Positions 43,832-53,602 of a DNA stretch of 64,000 nucleotides are shown one piece after another (the first letter of the stretch is position 1; every line of letters begins with the position of its first letter). Both the position numbers and the translations under genes were made by a program. Below the pieces are notes generated by a model. It was not told where the DNA came from and did no database searches. It was given only the letters and a program-made list of their open reading frames with translations. The stretch lies in assembly GCA_963729165.1 (NCBI GenBank), contig CAVSMM010000003.1, positions 62,001 through 126,000 of the forward strand. Reading direction: 5' to 3'. The DNA comes from JACCZX01 sp963729165. Lineage in GTDB: Bacteria; Pseudomonadota; Gammaproteobacteria; Burkholderiales; Burkholderiaceae_F.

Positions 43832-46150
43832 ATGAGGCCCTGACCGATCCGGTCTGCGGCATGCACGTCACGCCGCAATCGAAACATCGTGTCTCGCATG
43901 CCGGCAGCGACTATTTTTTTTGCGGCGCTGGTTGCGCTGCGAAATTCTCGGCTGATCCTGACAAATATCTGAACCCCGCTGATGGCGGTGGCCGTGCGGC
44001 GCGACGCGGTTTACACGTGTCCGATGCATCCGCAGATTCGTCAGGTCGGGCCCGGCAACTGTCCCATCTGCGGCATGTCGCTCGAGCCGGCCGATGCTGC
44101 GGTCGCGGAAGACAGCACCGAGTTGCGGTTGATGACGCGCCGCTTGTGGATCGCTGCGGCGTTGTCGCTGCCGATCGCGCTGATGGCGATGACCGAGTTT
44201 GCGCCGACGCTGCATCAGCGATTGATCAACGTGATGGGGCCGTGGTTCGGCTGGTCGCAGTTCTTGCTGGCGACGCCGGTCGTGCTGTGGTGTGGCGCAT
44301 TTTTCTTCAAGCTCGGCTGGCAGTCGATCATCCATCGCGCTCCGAACATGTTCACGTTGATCGCGCTCGGCGTCGCAGCGGCCTATGGCTTCAGTGTGTT
44401 CGCGCTGCTGTTTCCGCAGACGCTGCCCGCTGCATTCACGATGAATGGCGCTGTACCGCTGTACTTCGAAGCGGCGGCGATCATTACGACCTTGGTGATC
44501 CTCGGACAGGTGCTAGAGCTACGCGCGCGATCGCAAACGTCGTCGGCAGTGCGCGCACTGCTGCAACTCTCGCCTCCCACAGCGTTGCGTATCGAAGCCG
44601 ACGGTCAGGAGCGCGAAGTCGCGCTTGATCAGGTGCATCCCGGCGATCGACTACGTGTGCGGCCGGGCGAGAAAGTGCCGGTCGACGGCGTCGTGCTCGA
44701 AGGCCGCTCGAACGTCGACGAATCGATGATGACCGGCGAGCCGTTGCCGGTAACCAAGGAAGCGGGCGCAAAGGTGACAGGCGCCACGGTTAACCAGACA
44801 GGCAGCTTCGTGATGCGTGCCGAGCGCGTGGGCGCCGATACATTGCTGGCGCAGGTCGTCCGGATGGTGGCAGAAGCGGGGCGCACGCGCGCGCCGATCC
44901 AGAGACTCGCGGATATCGTCGCCAGCTGGTTCGTACCGGCCGTGGTACTGATCGCGATGATTGCCGCCGTTGTCTGGATTGCCGTCGGCCCCGAGCCTCG
45001 TTACGTCAACGCGTTAGTCGTTGCGGTGAGCGTGCTGATCATCGCGTGCCCGTGCGCGCTTGGGTTGGCCACGCCGATGTCGATCATGGTCGGCGTCGGT
45101 CGCGGCGCGCAGATGGGTGTGCTGATACGTGATGCGGAAGCGCTCGAAATAATGGAGAAGGTCGACACGCTCGTCGTCGACAAGACCGGCACGCTGACCG
45201 AAGGCAAGCCGCGCGTGGTCGGAATTACGGCAGCTGCAGGCGTCAGCGAGAGCGAAGTGCTCGCAGCGGCCGCCGGTCTGGAGGTGTCGAGCGAGCATCC
45301 ACTCGCGCAGGCGATTCTCGCGGCCGCGACCGAGCGTGGCGTGGAACCGATCGCGGTCAACGAGTTTGAATCGATCACCGGCCGCGGTGTTCAAGGCACC
45401 GGGCCGGCCGGCTGCTTGCGCCTTGGCAGCGCGCGCTTCTTGAGCGAAGCAGGCGTCGATCTGAAAGCACTCAAACCAGCGGCAGATCGTCTTCGAAGCG
45501 AAGGCAACACCGTCGTGTTCGTCGGTGTTGAAAACCGCTTGCTCGGACTGCTCGCGATCGCCGATCCGATCAAGCCGACGACAGCGGCCGCAATCGCGGC
45601 GCTAAACGCTGCCGGCGTGCGGGTCGTTATGGCTACCGGGGACGGCGCCGCGACAGCCGCCGCAGTCGCAGCGAAGCTCGGCATTGCCGATTTCCGTGCC
45701 GAAGTGCTACCGGCCGACAAGAATGCGCTGATCAAGGAGCTGCAGGCACAAGGCAGGATCGTCGCGATGGCGGGAGATGGAATCAACGATGCCCCCGCTC
45801 TGGCAGCCGCCGATGTCGGCATCGCAATGGGGAGAGGGGCGGGAACCGGGGGCACCGACATCGCGATGCAATCGGCGCGCATCGTGCTGGTCAAGGGCGA
45901 TTTGAACGGCATTGTGCGTGCGCGGCTGCTGTCGCGCGCAGTGATGCGCAACATCCGGCAAAACTTGTTCTTTGCGTTCGCTTACAACGCCGCGGGCGTA
46001 CCACTCGCTGCCGGCGTGTTGTATCCGCTGACCGGCTGGTTGCTGAGTCCGATCATCGCGTCGGCGGCGATGGCGCTGTCCTCCGTGTCGGTGATCGGCA
46101 ACGCGCTGCGGCTGCGCCGCGCCGAGCTTTCGCCCGACGCGGCGGCTTGA
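43828..46150 (+). CDS. copA: Copper-translocating P1B-type ATPase with YHS and HMBD domains (one frameshift)
   Basis: GTG 43828 overlaps the CusF-like stop. The first 50 residues are a YHS domain (TDPVCGMHV, YFFCGAGCAAKFSADPDKYL). A frame change near 43982 leads to a heavy-metal-binding domain (YTCPMHPQIRQVGPGNCPIC, GMSLEP). Then come membrane helices, the TGES-type loop MTGEPLPV, the CPC metal site IIACPCALGLATP, phosphorylation site DKTGTLTEGKPR, SSEHPLAQAI (HP motif) and AMAGDGINDAPALAAADVGI. The CPC motif and partner protein indicate Cu(I)/Ag(I) export. No CXXC ferredoxin-like domain is present; the Cys pairs in YHS/HMBD replace it. Confidence 0.92.
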
Positions 46151-46153
46151 GCA

Positions 46154-46723
46154 TCACGCTGCGGCAAGGCCGAGCAGCTTCAACTCTTCAGCTTCGCTGC
46201 GGCGCTTGACTCCAGTCACGCGCTCGATCAAGCGCTCGACGCGCGACCAGAACATCACTTCTTCCAGCAACGGATTCAGGAAGTTGCTGATCACGCAGTA
46301 GTGCGTGGTGCGCGTGCCTGCGTGGTGCTTGCCGTGATGTCGCGGCGTCTGCAGAATATGCAGCTTCTGTAGCCAGCGCACGGGACCCGGCACTTCAGCG
46401 CTGTTCATGTGCGCCCACTTGTGGATCTGGTTTGCGTTGATCACCAGCAGGGCGAACAGCACCACATGCCAGCTAAGCCAGCCCATATAGAGCGCGGCTG
46501 CAATCAATATCGCGCCGGCGAGCAAGAGGTCCCACGAGCTGGCAAGCCAGTTCTTGCGCAAGAATTCACGCGGCCGCCAATGGTGGCGTAGGTTGTTCTC
46601 CGCCAGTGAGCCGATCAGCGGCGCTCCGGGCCGCGCATACGCATCTTCGACCCAGTGCACCACGCCTGACACAAAGTCAGCCAGCAACACCGTGACGCCT
46701 GCTTGCATGATCAAACTACTCAT
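46154..46723 (-). CDS. CarF/TMEM189-type lipid desaturase (plasmanylethanolamine desaturase family)
   Basis: A 189-residue membrane protein. ATG 46723 has AGAGGA 4-9 bases upstream. The family motifs are in order: LADFVSGVVHWVEDAYARPG, LRHHWRPREF, NQIHKWAHM, and LQTPRHHGKHHAGTRTTHYC, giving the eight-histidine set of pfam Lipid_desat. Two to three hydrophobic helices lie between. Characterised members (Myxococcus CarF, human PEDS1) introduce the vinyl-ether double bond of plasmalogens. Plasmalogens are rare in aerobic Betaproteobacteria, so this assignment is notable. The gene is convergent with copA (3-bp gap) and divergent from the regulator at 46846. Confidence 0.88.
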   Translation of the reverse strand: MSSLIMQAGVTVLLADFVSGVVHWVEDAYARPGAPLIGSLAENNLRHHWRPREFLRKNWLASSWDLLLAGAILIAAALYMGWLSWHVVLFALLVINANQIHKWAHMNSAEVPGPVRWLQKLHILQTPRHHGKHHAGTRTTHYCVISNFLNPLLEEVMFWSRVERLIERVTGVKRRSEAEELKLLGLAAA

Positions 46724-46845
46724 ACATCCTCTAGGGCATACCGCGACATCGCGGCGTGCACAGAATCGAGGACGAGCAGACACCATCGTGAACTTCGGTG
46801 ATAACGTATCAGGTATCGATACCGGGAGCACTACGGGGCGCACGA

Positions 46846-47589
46846 ATGAGTACCGAACAGTTGATCGATTCGCTGAAGCGAGTGCTGAAGAGCCGGCACA
46901 TCACCTACGCGGAGCTTGCGCGCCGCATCGGGATGTCGGAGGCGAGCGTGAAGCGGCTTTTTTCTCAGCGAACTTTTACGTTGAATCGGCTCGAGCAGGT
47001 ACTGGGGGCGCTCGAGCTCGACTTTTTCGAGCTGGCGAAGATCGCACGTGGCGCCGGCGACGCGCCGGAACAAATGACCGAAACGCAGGAGCAAGCGCTG
47101 GCCGCGGAGCCGCGACTGATGGGAGTGTTCTATCTTCTGTTCAACGACTGGCAGCCAACGCAGATCCTGTCGCGCTACGAGCTGAGCGAACCCGAGCTGA
47201 CAAAGCTACTTGTGAAGCTCGACCGATTGCAGCTGATTGAACTTCTACCCTCGAATAAGGTAAAGGTACGCGTCGGGCGGCATCTGCGTTTGCGGCCGAG
47301 CGGTGCGATCCGCGCCAAGCACGGTCAACGGACGATGGCCGAGTTTCTCGCGGTCGAGTTCGATCGCTATGGCGGCAACTTTCGTTTCGAATTCCGTGAT
47401 GTTTCGCCCGCGTCGTTCGCGGTGGTCCACCGCAAGCTCGACAGGTTGGCTGCGGAGTTCAACGAGTTAGCGGAACTCGACAGCACGCTACCGCCTGATC
47501 AGCGGCAGTCAATCGGCATCGTGCTGGGTATGCGGCCGTGGAAGATCGGCCAGATCACAAACCTCAAAGAGCGACCACGCCGACACTAG
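46846..47589 (+). CDS. XRE-family helix-turn-helix transcriptional regulator
   Basis: A 247-residue protein. Residues 5-65 are an XRE helix-turn-helix (LKRVLKSRHITYAELARRIG, MSEASVKRLFSQRTFTLNRL). The remaining 180 residues are a ligand- or partner-binding region with no obvious family (LSRYELSEPELTKLLVKLDR and FAVVHRKLDRLAAEFNELAE). It is divergent from the CarF-like desaturase with a 122-bp shared promoter region and may control it. No operator was identified. Confidence 0.85.
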   Translation: MSTEQLIDSLKRVLKSRHITYAELARRIGMSEASVKRLFSQRTFTLNRLEQVLGALELDFFELAKIARGAGDAPEQMTETQEQALAAEPRLMGVFYLLFNDWQPTQILSRYELSEPELTKLLVKLDRLQLIELLPSNKVKVRVGRHLRLRPSGAIRAKHGQRTMAEFLAVEFDRYGGNFRFEFRDVSPASFAVVHRKLDRLAAEFNELAELDSTLPPDQRQSIGIVLGMRPWKIGQITNLKERPRRH

Positions 47590-47603
47590 AAGGGAGTGGA
47601 CCG

Positions 47604-48497
47604 CTATCCTTTGATCGCGGCCGCGCTCTGCTGCGAGCTTCGCCGTACAAAGTCGAGTACCGCATCGCGATAGGTGGTACCGCCGGTGCGGCTTGCGCCT
47701 GAGTGCGTGCCGCCGTCGATCTTGATGACCTTCTTCACCTTGCTTGCCGCTGCAGCGAAAAGCTCGTCGGCCATCGCATGCGGCACGATGCCATCGGACG
47801 TGCCATGAATGATCAGCAACGGCGTCTCGACCTTGCCGATCTTGGTCGCCGAATCAAACGGCTGGGTGACCGCGAGTTCGATACCAGGCACCCATCCATA
47901 TTTGGTGGCACGCACGACGGCGGGAATCGACGTAAAGGTGGATTCGATAATGATTCCGCCGACCTCGTTCTCCGATTGCCTCAGCGGGCCTGCCGCCAGG
48001 TCGATCGCCAATGCGCCGCCAAGGCTGTGGCCATAGATGAACCGGCGGCTGGGATCGGGCTCGCGTCGTTTCAATTCGTCGAGTGCAACGCGCGCGTCGG
48101 CGTAAGCGGTTTCTTCGGACGGAAGCAGCTCGGTGCTCTTGCCGAAGCCGCGGTAGTCGACCGCCAACACGTTGAAACCTAGATCCACCCAGCGCGCCAT
48201 CCGAAACACGCTGCCGTTCAGATTCCAGCGCGCGCCGTGCAGGTACAGCACCGTTGGCGCACTCTTGGGATCCTCTTGAGGCACGTACCAGAAATTCAGC
48301 GTGTGGCCGTTGGCCAGCGTGATGTCGAATTGCTCGGTACCTGCGAGCGGTTCGGAAAACCACCGCTGGCTGCCGTTTCGCGGATCAAAAATCGCCTGCC
48401 GCTGCCATTCGTCAAGTGACGCGCAACCTGCCGCGCCAGCGCCAACCGTAAGCGCGCCCAGCAGCAGAGTCAGTGGACGAGTCAGAAATTTTTTCAC
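47604..48497 (-). CDS. Alpha/beta hydrolase lipoprotein
   Basis: A 297-residue protein with a signal peptide and lipobox (GAGAAGC, Cys at about 25). The alpha/beta hydrolase core has VLYLHGARWNLNGSVFRMAR, AVDYRGFGKST, nucleophile elbow IYGHSLGGALA, Asp in IIHGTSDGIVPHAM and His in DGGTHSGASRT. These form a complete Ser-Asp-His triad. It resembles BAAT/FrsA-like esterases of the envelope. Substrate unknown. It is convergent with the XRE regulator. Confidence 0.9.
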   Translation of the reverse strand: MKKFLTRPLTLLLGALTVGAGAAGCASLDEWQRQAIFDPRNGSQRWFSEPLAGTEQFDITLANGHTLNFWYVPQEDPKSAPTVLYLHGARWNLNGSVFRMARWVDLGFNVLAVDYRGFGKSTELLPSEETAYADARVALDELKRREPDPSRRFIYGHSLGGALAIDLAAGPLRQSENEVGGIIIESTFTSIPAVVRATKYGWVPGIELAVTQPFDSATKIGKVETPLLIIHGTSDGIVPHAMADELFAAAASKVKKVIKIDGGTHSGASRTGGTTYRDAVLDFVRRSSQQSAAAIKG

Positions 48498-48563
48498 GGC
48501 GTTTGGACGTTAGGCGCGAGCGAGAGTTCTTGCTATCGAACGTGTGGATTAATGCGCTGGACA

Positions 48564-49079
48564 TCAACCCGGTTTACGTCGCGACTTCCCAGATTTGGCA
48601 GTTTTTGGCATTTGCCGTTTGCTCAGCCCGAGCATCGTGCCGCGGCAGTTCTTGGAGCCGCACCGGCACTCGTAGTTCTTCCTGAGAGTCGGCGTCAGGC
48701 GCTCCTCGATCGTCAGGCTGTAGTCGTAGTTGAGCTCTTCACCCGGCCGTATATCGCGCATCGCCTGGATGAACACGCGGCCGTCATCCGTTTCCTCGGT
48801 CTCACAATTGGGGTCGCACGAATGGTTGATCCAGCGCGCTGCATTGCCGCCGACGCCGGCATCGATCACCGTCTTCTGATCGTCAAGCGAAAAAAAGAAC
48901 GTGTGAAACGGTTCGTCGGGGTTCGACGGCGGGCGCCTGTCGGCCTCTTTCCAGGGAATACGCTCGCCCTTGTATTCGATGATGTTCTCACCTGCTTTAA
49001 GACGGCGCGCTGCGTAAACGCCGCGTCCGTGGATGCGCGAATTCTTGACGATGATGCGAGGTTTGCGTTGCGGTGGCAT
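48564..49079 (-). CDS. SET-domain protein lysine methyltransferase-like protein
   Basis: A 171-residue protein with a full SET domain: NSRIHGRGVYAARRLKAGEN, WINHSCDPNCETEETDDG (SAM-binding NHSCxPN), RDIRPGEELNYDYSLTIEE (catalytic Tyr), and a post-SET-like Cys cluster YECRCGSKNCRG. The C-terminal 20 residues are Lys/Arg rich and could bind DNA or acidic partners. SET proteins occur sporadically in bacteria; targets are mostly unknown. It lies 6 bp downstream of the spermidine-synthase-like gene on the same strand. Confidence 0.93.
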   Translation of the reverse strand: MPPQRKPRIIVKNSRIHGRGVYAARRLKAGENIIEYKGERIPWKEADRRPPSNPDEPFHTFFFSLDDQKTVIDAGVGGNAARWINHSCDPNCETEETDDGRVFIQAMRDIRPGEELNYDYSLTIEERLTPTLRKNYECRCGSKNCRGTMLGLSKRQMPKTAKSGKSRRKPG

Positions 49080-49085
49080 GGGGTT

Positions 49086-51164
49086 TCAGCTAAGTCCGAT
49101 CAACCGCCGAAGCTCGTTAATCGGATTCGATTTCAATACGTCGATCAGGTTGTTGAACTGATCGGTCCAAAGTGAGAAGTGCGGGTTCGGGTCGATCGCC
49201 TCCACGACTTCAGCAAGCCGCTCGTCGTCAAACGCGGCGGGCGAACGTGCGAGCAGCACCCAATCGGTGATCGAAGCGGTGCTGCCATCGTCCGGCGAAT
49301 CGGTGATCAGTCTCACCGACAAGTTATTGGCTTGCGCGATGTTGGCGAGAACGGGCTTCAGATCGAGAAAGCGATTGGAGATGTGGTACGCCAGGATGCC
49401 GTCGGGGTTCAAGTGTTGGAAAAACAGAGCAGTCGCTTCCGAGGTGATCAGGTGCACCGGTATCGAGTCGCTCGAAAACGCGTCGATTGCCAGCACGTCG
49501 TACCGCTGACGCGCACCCGACAACAGCTCACGCTCCATCGACAGGCGCGCATCGCCGATGACGAATTCGATCGTCGCCGGCGAGGAACTCAAGTACGAGA
49601 ACTGGGTTTTTGCCAGCGCCAGAACATCCGGATCGAGCTCGTAAAAACGCACGACATCGCCGGCGCGGCCGTACGCCGACAGCGTGCCGACACCGAGGCC
49701 GACGAAGCCCAGTCTGACCGGCCCCTGGTTTTGCTTCGCTTCGATGGCACGCCCCACGCCCGACGTACGCGCGTAGTAGGTGCCGGGCTCGAGCCGGGTT
49801 GCATTGATCGTCTGCTGTTCGCCATGCAGGATCACGCCGTGCAACAGCCGGCGCACCTGCTTATCGCCTTCGCCCTGTTCTTTCACGCGCAGCGTCCCGT
49901 AAAAGTTGCGGTGCATGTAAACCACGTCATCGCGAAGAAAACCGATGTACTCGCTGCCGAACCACGCGGTTGCGAGTGTGGCGACAATCGCCGGCCCGAT
50001 GAGCCAACGCGTCTTGCGCGCAACAAACACCGCGAGCGATGCGAGCAACACAAGCGCAACTGGCAACTCGAAGTAGGTCGGAAACACGCGCGGCGCAACG
50101 AGACCGACCAGCATGCCGCCGAGTGCGCCACCGAGAGAGATCGTCAGGTAAAAATGTGTCAGGTACCTCGGCACCGGCTTGCTCACTGCGAGTTCGCCGT
50201 TGCAGAAGAATGCCGCCATCATCATGCCGACCGTGTACAGAGGCACTGCGAGACTGACGTCGAGCACCCCACGGTTGGCTTCCAAGCCCGCTGCCATCGC
50301 GACCAACAAGAGAAGCGTAGGAAACAGAAACCAGGCACGCTGATACCAGCCTCGGCCCTGGCGCCCTTCGAAGGCGATAACGAAGCTCAGCAGATATAGC
50401 GACAGCGGCAGCACCCATAGGAACGGTACCGACGCGATGTTCTGTGTAATGTGGCTCGTCGTCGCCAGCAGCAGTACGGACCCGAGCGCGGCGAACGCAA
50501 GCCAAAGCGCGTAATCGCTTAACCGAGGAGCCGGGCCTTCGGGGTCTGCTGCGATCGCGTTGGCGGCAGCTCCGCTTGCGACCACCGATTGCGATGCTTT
50601 CCACGCCGACGCAGCGCACGCGACCGCGAACATTGCATACGCAACGCTCCACACGATCGACTGAGCGAACGATGTCGAAAATGGCTCGATCGCGAACGGA
50701 AACGCAAGGAGTCCAATTAACGATCCGAAGTTTGACAACGCGAACAGCCGATAAACGGATTTTTCGGGAAATCGCGGCGCGACCCATTTTTGCAGCAGCG
50801 GACCGGTCGATGACAACAGGAAGTACGGCAGCCCGATCGTTGCGAACAGCAGCACGACGATGCGCAGCGCCGCATCGGCGCCGGCGGCGGGCTTCAGCGC
50901 TTCGCTCGGAATGATCGGCAAAAACAAAAGGCTCACGGCGAGCAACGCGATATGCAGACGCGCCTGCTGCTTGAACGATAAGTACCGCGTCGTCAGGTGC
51001 GAATACGTGTATCCCGCCAGCAGAACCACCTGGAAAAACACCAGACATGTGGTCCAGACAGCCGACGTGCCGCCGAACCACGGAAGGATCTGCTTGGCAA
51101 TGATCGGCTGCACCAGGAACAGCAGAAATGCCGATAGCAGAATCGTGGAGGCAAAAAGCGGCAT
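49086..51164 (-). CDS. Fused MFS-like membrane domain and spermidine synthase-like domain
   Basis: A 692-residue protein. The first about 420 residues are 10-12 hydrophobic helices (opening LLSAFLLFLVQPIIAKQILP). The C-terminal about 260 residues are a spermidine synthase-type SAM-binding domain (LGFVGLGVGTLSAYGRAGDV, FYELDPDVLALA, VLAIDAFSSDSIPVHLITSE). This fusion is a recognised bacterial family (fused MFS/spermidine synthase) of unclear function. It starts upstream of, and is cotranscribed with, the SET gene. Confidence 0.92.
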   Translation of the reverse strand: MPLFASTILLSAFLLFLVQPIIAKQILPWFGGTSAVWTTCLVFFQVVLLAGYTYSHLTTRYLSFKQQARLHIALLAVSLLFLPIIPSEALKPAAGADAALRIVVLLFATIGLPYFLLSSTGPLLQKWVAPRFPEKSVYRLFALSNFGSLIGLLAFPFAIEPFSTSFAQSIVWSVAYAMFAVACAASAWKASQSVVASGAAANAIAADPEGPAPRLSDYALWLAFAALGSVLLLATTSHITQNIASVPFLWVLPLSLYLLSFVIAFEGRQGRGWYQRAWFLFPTLLLLVAMAAGLEANRGVLDVSLAVPLYTVGMMMAAFFCNGELAVSKPVPRYLTHFYLTISLGGALGGMLVGLVAPRVFPTYFELPVALVLLASLAVFVARKTRWLIGPAIVATLATAWFGSEYIGFLRDDVVYMHRNFYGTLRVKEQGEGDKQVRRLLHGVILHGEQQTINATRLEPGTYYARTSGVGRAIEAKQNQGPVRLGFVGLGVGTLSAYGRAGDVVRFYELDPDVLALAKTQFSYLSSSPATIEFVIGDARLSMERELLSGARQRYDVLAIDAFSSDSIPVHLITSEATALFFQHLNPDGILAYHISNRFLDLKPVLANIAQANNLSVRLITDSPDDGSTASITDWVLLARSPAAFDDERLAEVVEAIDPNPHFSLWTDQFNNLIDVLKSNPINELRRLIGLS

Positions 51165-51363
51165 CGAAGGACGGTAAAAGACCGAAATGGGGGATGAAAA
51201 GGCGCGTAGCAGCGCGAAAGGCGCGCGATTGTCTCATGCGTCGAGGCGGAACCTCTGCAGGCGGCATGCCCGCACCGCACGCCCGTTAGAGCGGCGTCGA
51301 AGGGCGGCCTTTTCAGGGCTCCGACACGTTCAAGCGATCGGGGTTTGACGCCGAAGATCAGGT

Positions 51364-52599
51364 ATGGACGGCTCCCTTCTCCGATTCGACGACGCTAACC
51401 AGCGCGCGACTGAGCAAGGCGTTGCGTTGGATCACTTGCGACTCGGCTGGAGGCCGATCGTCGCGCGTGACCGCCGTGTGCTTGGCGTGCGAATCGAAGT
51501 CCGTCCGGCGGCCAACGCAGCCGAGGCGTCGACGTCAACGGTGGGGTCCGTCATTGCTGCGCTCGCGGACCAAACAACTTCGCCCTCGCGTGGAATCGTC
51601 GTGCTGGCACCGACCGCACTTTCACTGAATATCGAATTGCAGGCGATCGGCGAATGGGGCAGGAAGGCCAACGTACTTCTCGAGATCGGCGCGGAGGTGA
51701 TGACTCCGAAGCACCTACCGCTGATTGAAGCTGCGCACCGGGACGGGCTGCGATTCGTATTGCGGCAATCCAAGCATCCGATGCCGCGCGACACGCAGCG
51801 GCTATTCACCGCCGTCGTCGACGATTCCGAAAGCGGCCGCTCGCACGATGGTGCGTCCGCGCTCTGGGTACGAGACGTACACACGCGCTCAGACGTCGAG
51901 ACCGCACTGGCACATGGAGCGCAGGCGACGATCGGCTGGCCGCTCGATGAGCCGATGGTCGAGCCGTCGGCCGGTCTTGAGCCGACACGGCGTGCGGTAC
52001 TCGACATCGTGCGCCTGATTCAGGGCGACGCCGATGTGATGGCGCTGGAGCGCGCGTTCAAGAATGAGCCGAGCCTCGCGTTGATGTTGCTCGCGGTCAT
52101 CAACAGTGCGGCACTCGCGCCGGCTGCAGCGCTGACAGCCCCGATCACGTCGCTGCGTCACGCGATCCTGGTGCTCGGCTACAAACGGCTGGTGCGCTGG
52201 CTGGTACTGCTGCTCGGCGTATCGTCGGCCAACACGCGCTCGATGCCGCTCATTTACATGGCCGTCCAGCGCGGATTCTTTTTGGAAGCGCTCGCGGGAC
52301 ACGTAGGCGGCATGCGCGATGACCTATTCGCCGTGGGGGCCTTCTCGTTGTTGCAACAGATCACCGGGCATTCGCACGAGCGGCTGTTCGCCTCAGCCGC
52401 ACTGCCGCGGCCTGTGCTCGACGCGGTGCGTGCGCACCAGGGTGCGTATGGCGTTTATCTCGCGCTCGCCGAGGTGCTCGAGCGCGGTGACGCGGTGGGT
52501 TCTGAGCGGGCCGCGCAGCTGGTCGGAGTGTCGATGGGCCAGATCAACTCCGCGCTACTGTCATCACTTGCGGCCGCCGACGCAATCACGATGAACTAG
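51364..52599 (+). CDS. EAL-like/HDOD signalling protein
   Basis: A 411-residue protein of the YuxH-like type. Residues about 20-205 are an EAL-related domain without the catalytic EAL signature (LGWRPIVARDRRVLGVRIEV, then ALAHGAQATIGWPLDE). Residues about 215-405 are an HDOD domain (IVRLIQGDADVMALERAFKN, LMLLAVINSAAL, ITSLRHAILVLGYKRLVRWL, GAFSLLQQITG). HDOD proteins lack HD metal ligands and act as regulators of motility or c-di-GMP signalling. The stop overlaps the convergent Bug gene by 4 bases. Confidence 0.85.
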   Translation: MDGSLLRFDDANQRATEQGVALDHLRLGWRPIVARDRRVLGVRIEVRPAANAAEASTSTVGSVIAALADQTTSPSRGIVVLAPTALSLNIELQAIGEWGRKANVLLEIGAEVMTPKHLPLIEAAHRDGLRFVLRQSKHPMPRDTQRLFTAVVDDSESGRSHDGASALWVRDVHTRSDVETALAHGAQATIGWPLDEPMVEPSAGLEPTRRAVLDIVRLIQGDADVMALERAFKNEPSLALMLLAVINSAALAPAAALTAPITSLRHAILVLGYKRLVRWLVLLLGVSSANTRSMPLIYMAVQRGFFLEALAGHVGGMRDDLFAVGAFSLLQQITGHSHERLFASAALPRPVLDAVRAHQGAYGVYLALAEVLERGDAVGSERAAQLVGVSMGQINSALLSSLAAADAITMN

Positions 52600-53585
52600 T
52601 CCAGGCGTGCGCCGCTGCGCCTGATGACAGGTTGCCAGCGAGCACGTTCGGCTTGCATGAAGGTCGCGAAAGACTCCGACGTGCCACCGCCGATTTGCCA
52701 ACCCGCCGCTTCGATGCGCGACCTTACGTCCGGCATCGTAAAAATCGTGTTGATCTCTCGATTGAGCTCGTCGATACGCGCCCGTGGCGTCGATGCGGGT
52801 GCGACAAATCCGTTCCATGCGATCGCTTCGAATCCCGGAAAGCCGCTTTCGTGAATCGTCGGTAGCTCGCGCAATGCGGGCCATCGCTCGCGACTCGTCA
52901 CCGCCAGCAGTCTTACGCGTCCCGTCTGCACGATCGGCAGGAGCGTCGTTGGATTCGACATGACGGCATGTACATCGCCGGCTGCGGTTGCCTGCACTGC
53001 GGGCGGCGCGCCGTTAAAGGGAATATGAACCATGAACAATCCCGCATCGGTCTTCAGCAACTCCATCGACAGGTGCGAGGCACTGCCGTTGCCCACCGAC
53101 GCATAGTTCAGTCGCCCTGGATGCTGGCGCACGTAAGCGATGAATTCCTTGAACGAGGCAACCGGCAGCGTGCTCGCAATTGCCAAAACATTCGGGCCGG
53201 TGCCAACGAGCACGATCGGCGCCAGGTCTTTCACCGGGTCGTACGCAAGCTTCGAGTACAGGTACGGTGCAGTTGCCAATGGGCCCGTGAACGATAGCCC
53301 GATCGTCGCTCCATCGGGTGTGGCCTTTGCGATCTCATTGGTTCCGACGGTGCCACCAGCGGCGGCGCGATTCTCGACCAATACCGTGTGGCCGAGACGC
53401 TCGCGCAGTTTGTCGGCGACCACGCGGCCCAGTAAGTCAATCGATGAGCCGGGCGGCGCCGTCAGAATGATGCGTAGCGTGCGGGTTGAAGGTTGTGCAA
53501 AAGCTTCATGCGTTGTTGTGATGCTGACAGCCGCAGACGCCGACGCACAGAGCCACCGCCTGCGGCCGAAGTCAATCGAGCCCAC
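52596..53585 (-). CDS. Bug-family tripartite tricarboxylate transporter substrate-binding protein
   Basis: A 329-residue periplasmic binding protein. An N-terminal signal with an RRR start (FGRRRWLCASASAA) suggests Tat or Sec export. The Bug fold follows with LRIILTAPPGSSIDLLGRVV, VENRAAAGGTVGTNEIAKA, YASVGNGSASHLSMELLKTD, HIPFNGAPPAVQATAAGDVH and FVAPASTPRARIDELNREIN. Typical of Burkholderiales, where many such receptors exist without adjacent membrane subunits, as here. Ligand probably a small carboxylate. Confidence 0.95.
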   Translation of the reverse strand: MGSIDFGRRRWLCASASAAVSITTTHEAFAQPSTRTLRIILTAPPGSSIDLLGRVVADKLRERLGHTVLVENRAAAGGTVGTNEIAKATPDGATIGLSFTGPLATAPYLYSKLAYDPVKDLAPIVLVGTGPNVLAIASTLPVASFKEFIAYVRQHPGRLNYASVGNGSASHLSMELLKTDAGLFMVHIPFNGAPPAVQATAAGDVHAVMSNPTTLLPIVQTGRVRLLAVTSRERWPALRELPTIHESGFPGFEAIAWNGFVAPASTPRARIDELNREINTIFTMPDVRSRIEAAGWQIGGGTSESFATFMQAERARWQPVIRRSGARLD

Positions 53586-53602
53586 GTTCGAGCCTTCGAA
53601 CG

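Noticed and set aside
49179..50399. 406-codon plus-strand frame opposite the fused spermidine synthase gene
   Set aside because: Long because of high GC; composition is typical of antisense translation.
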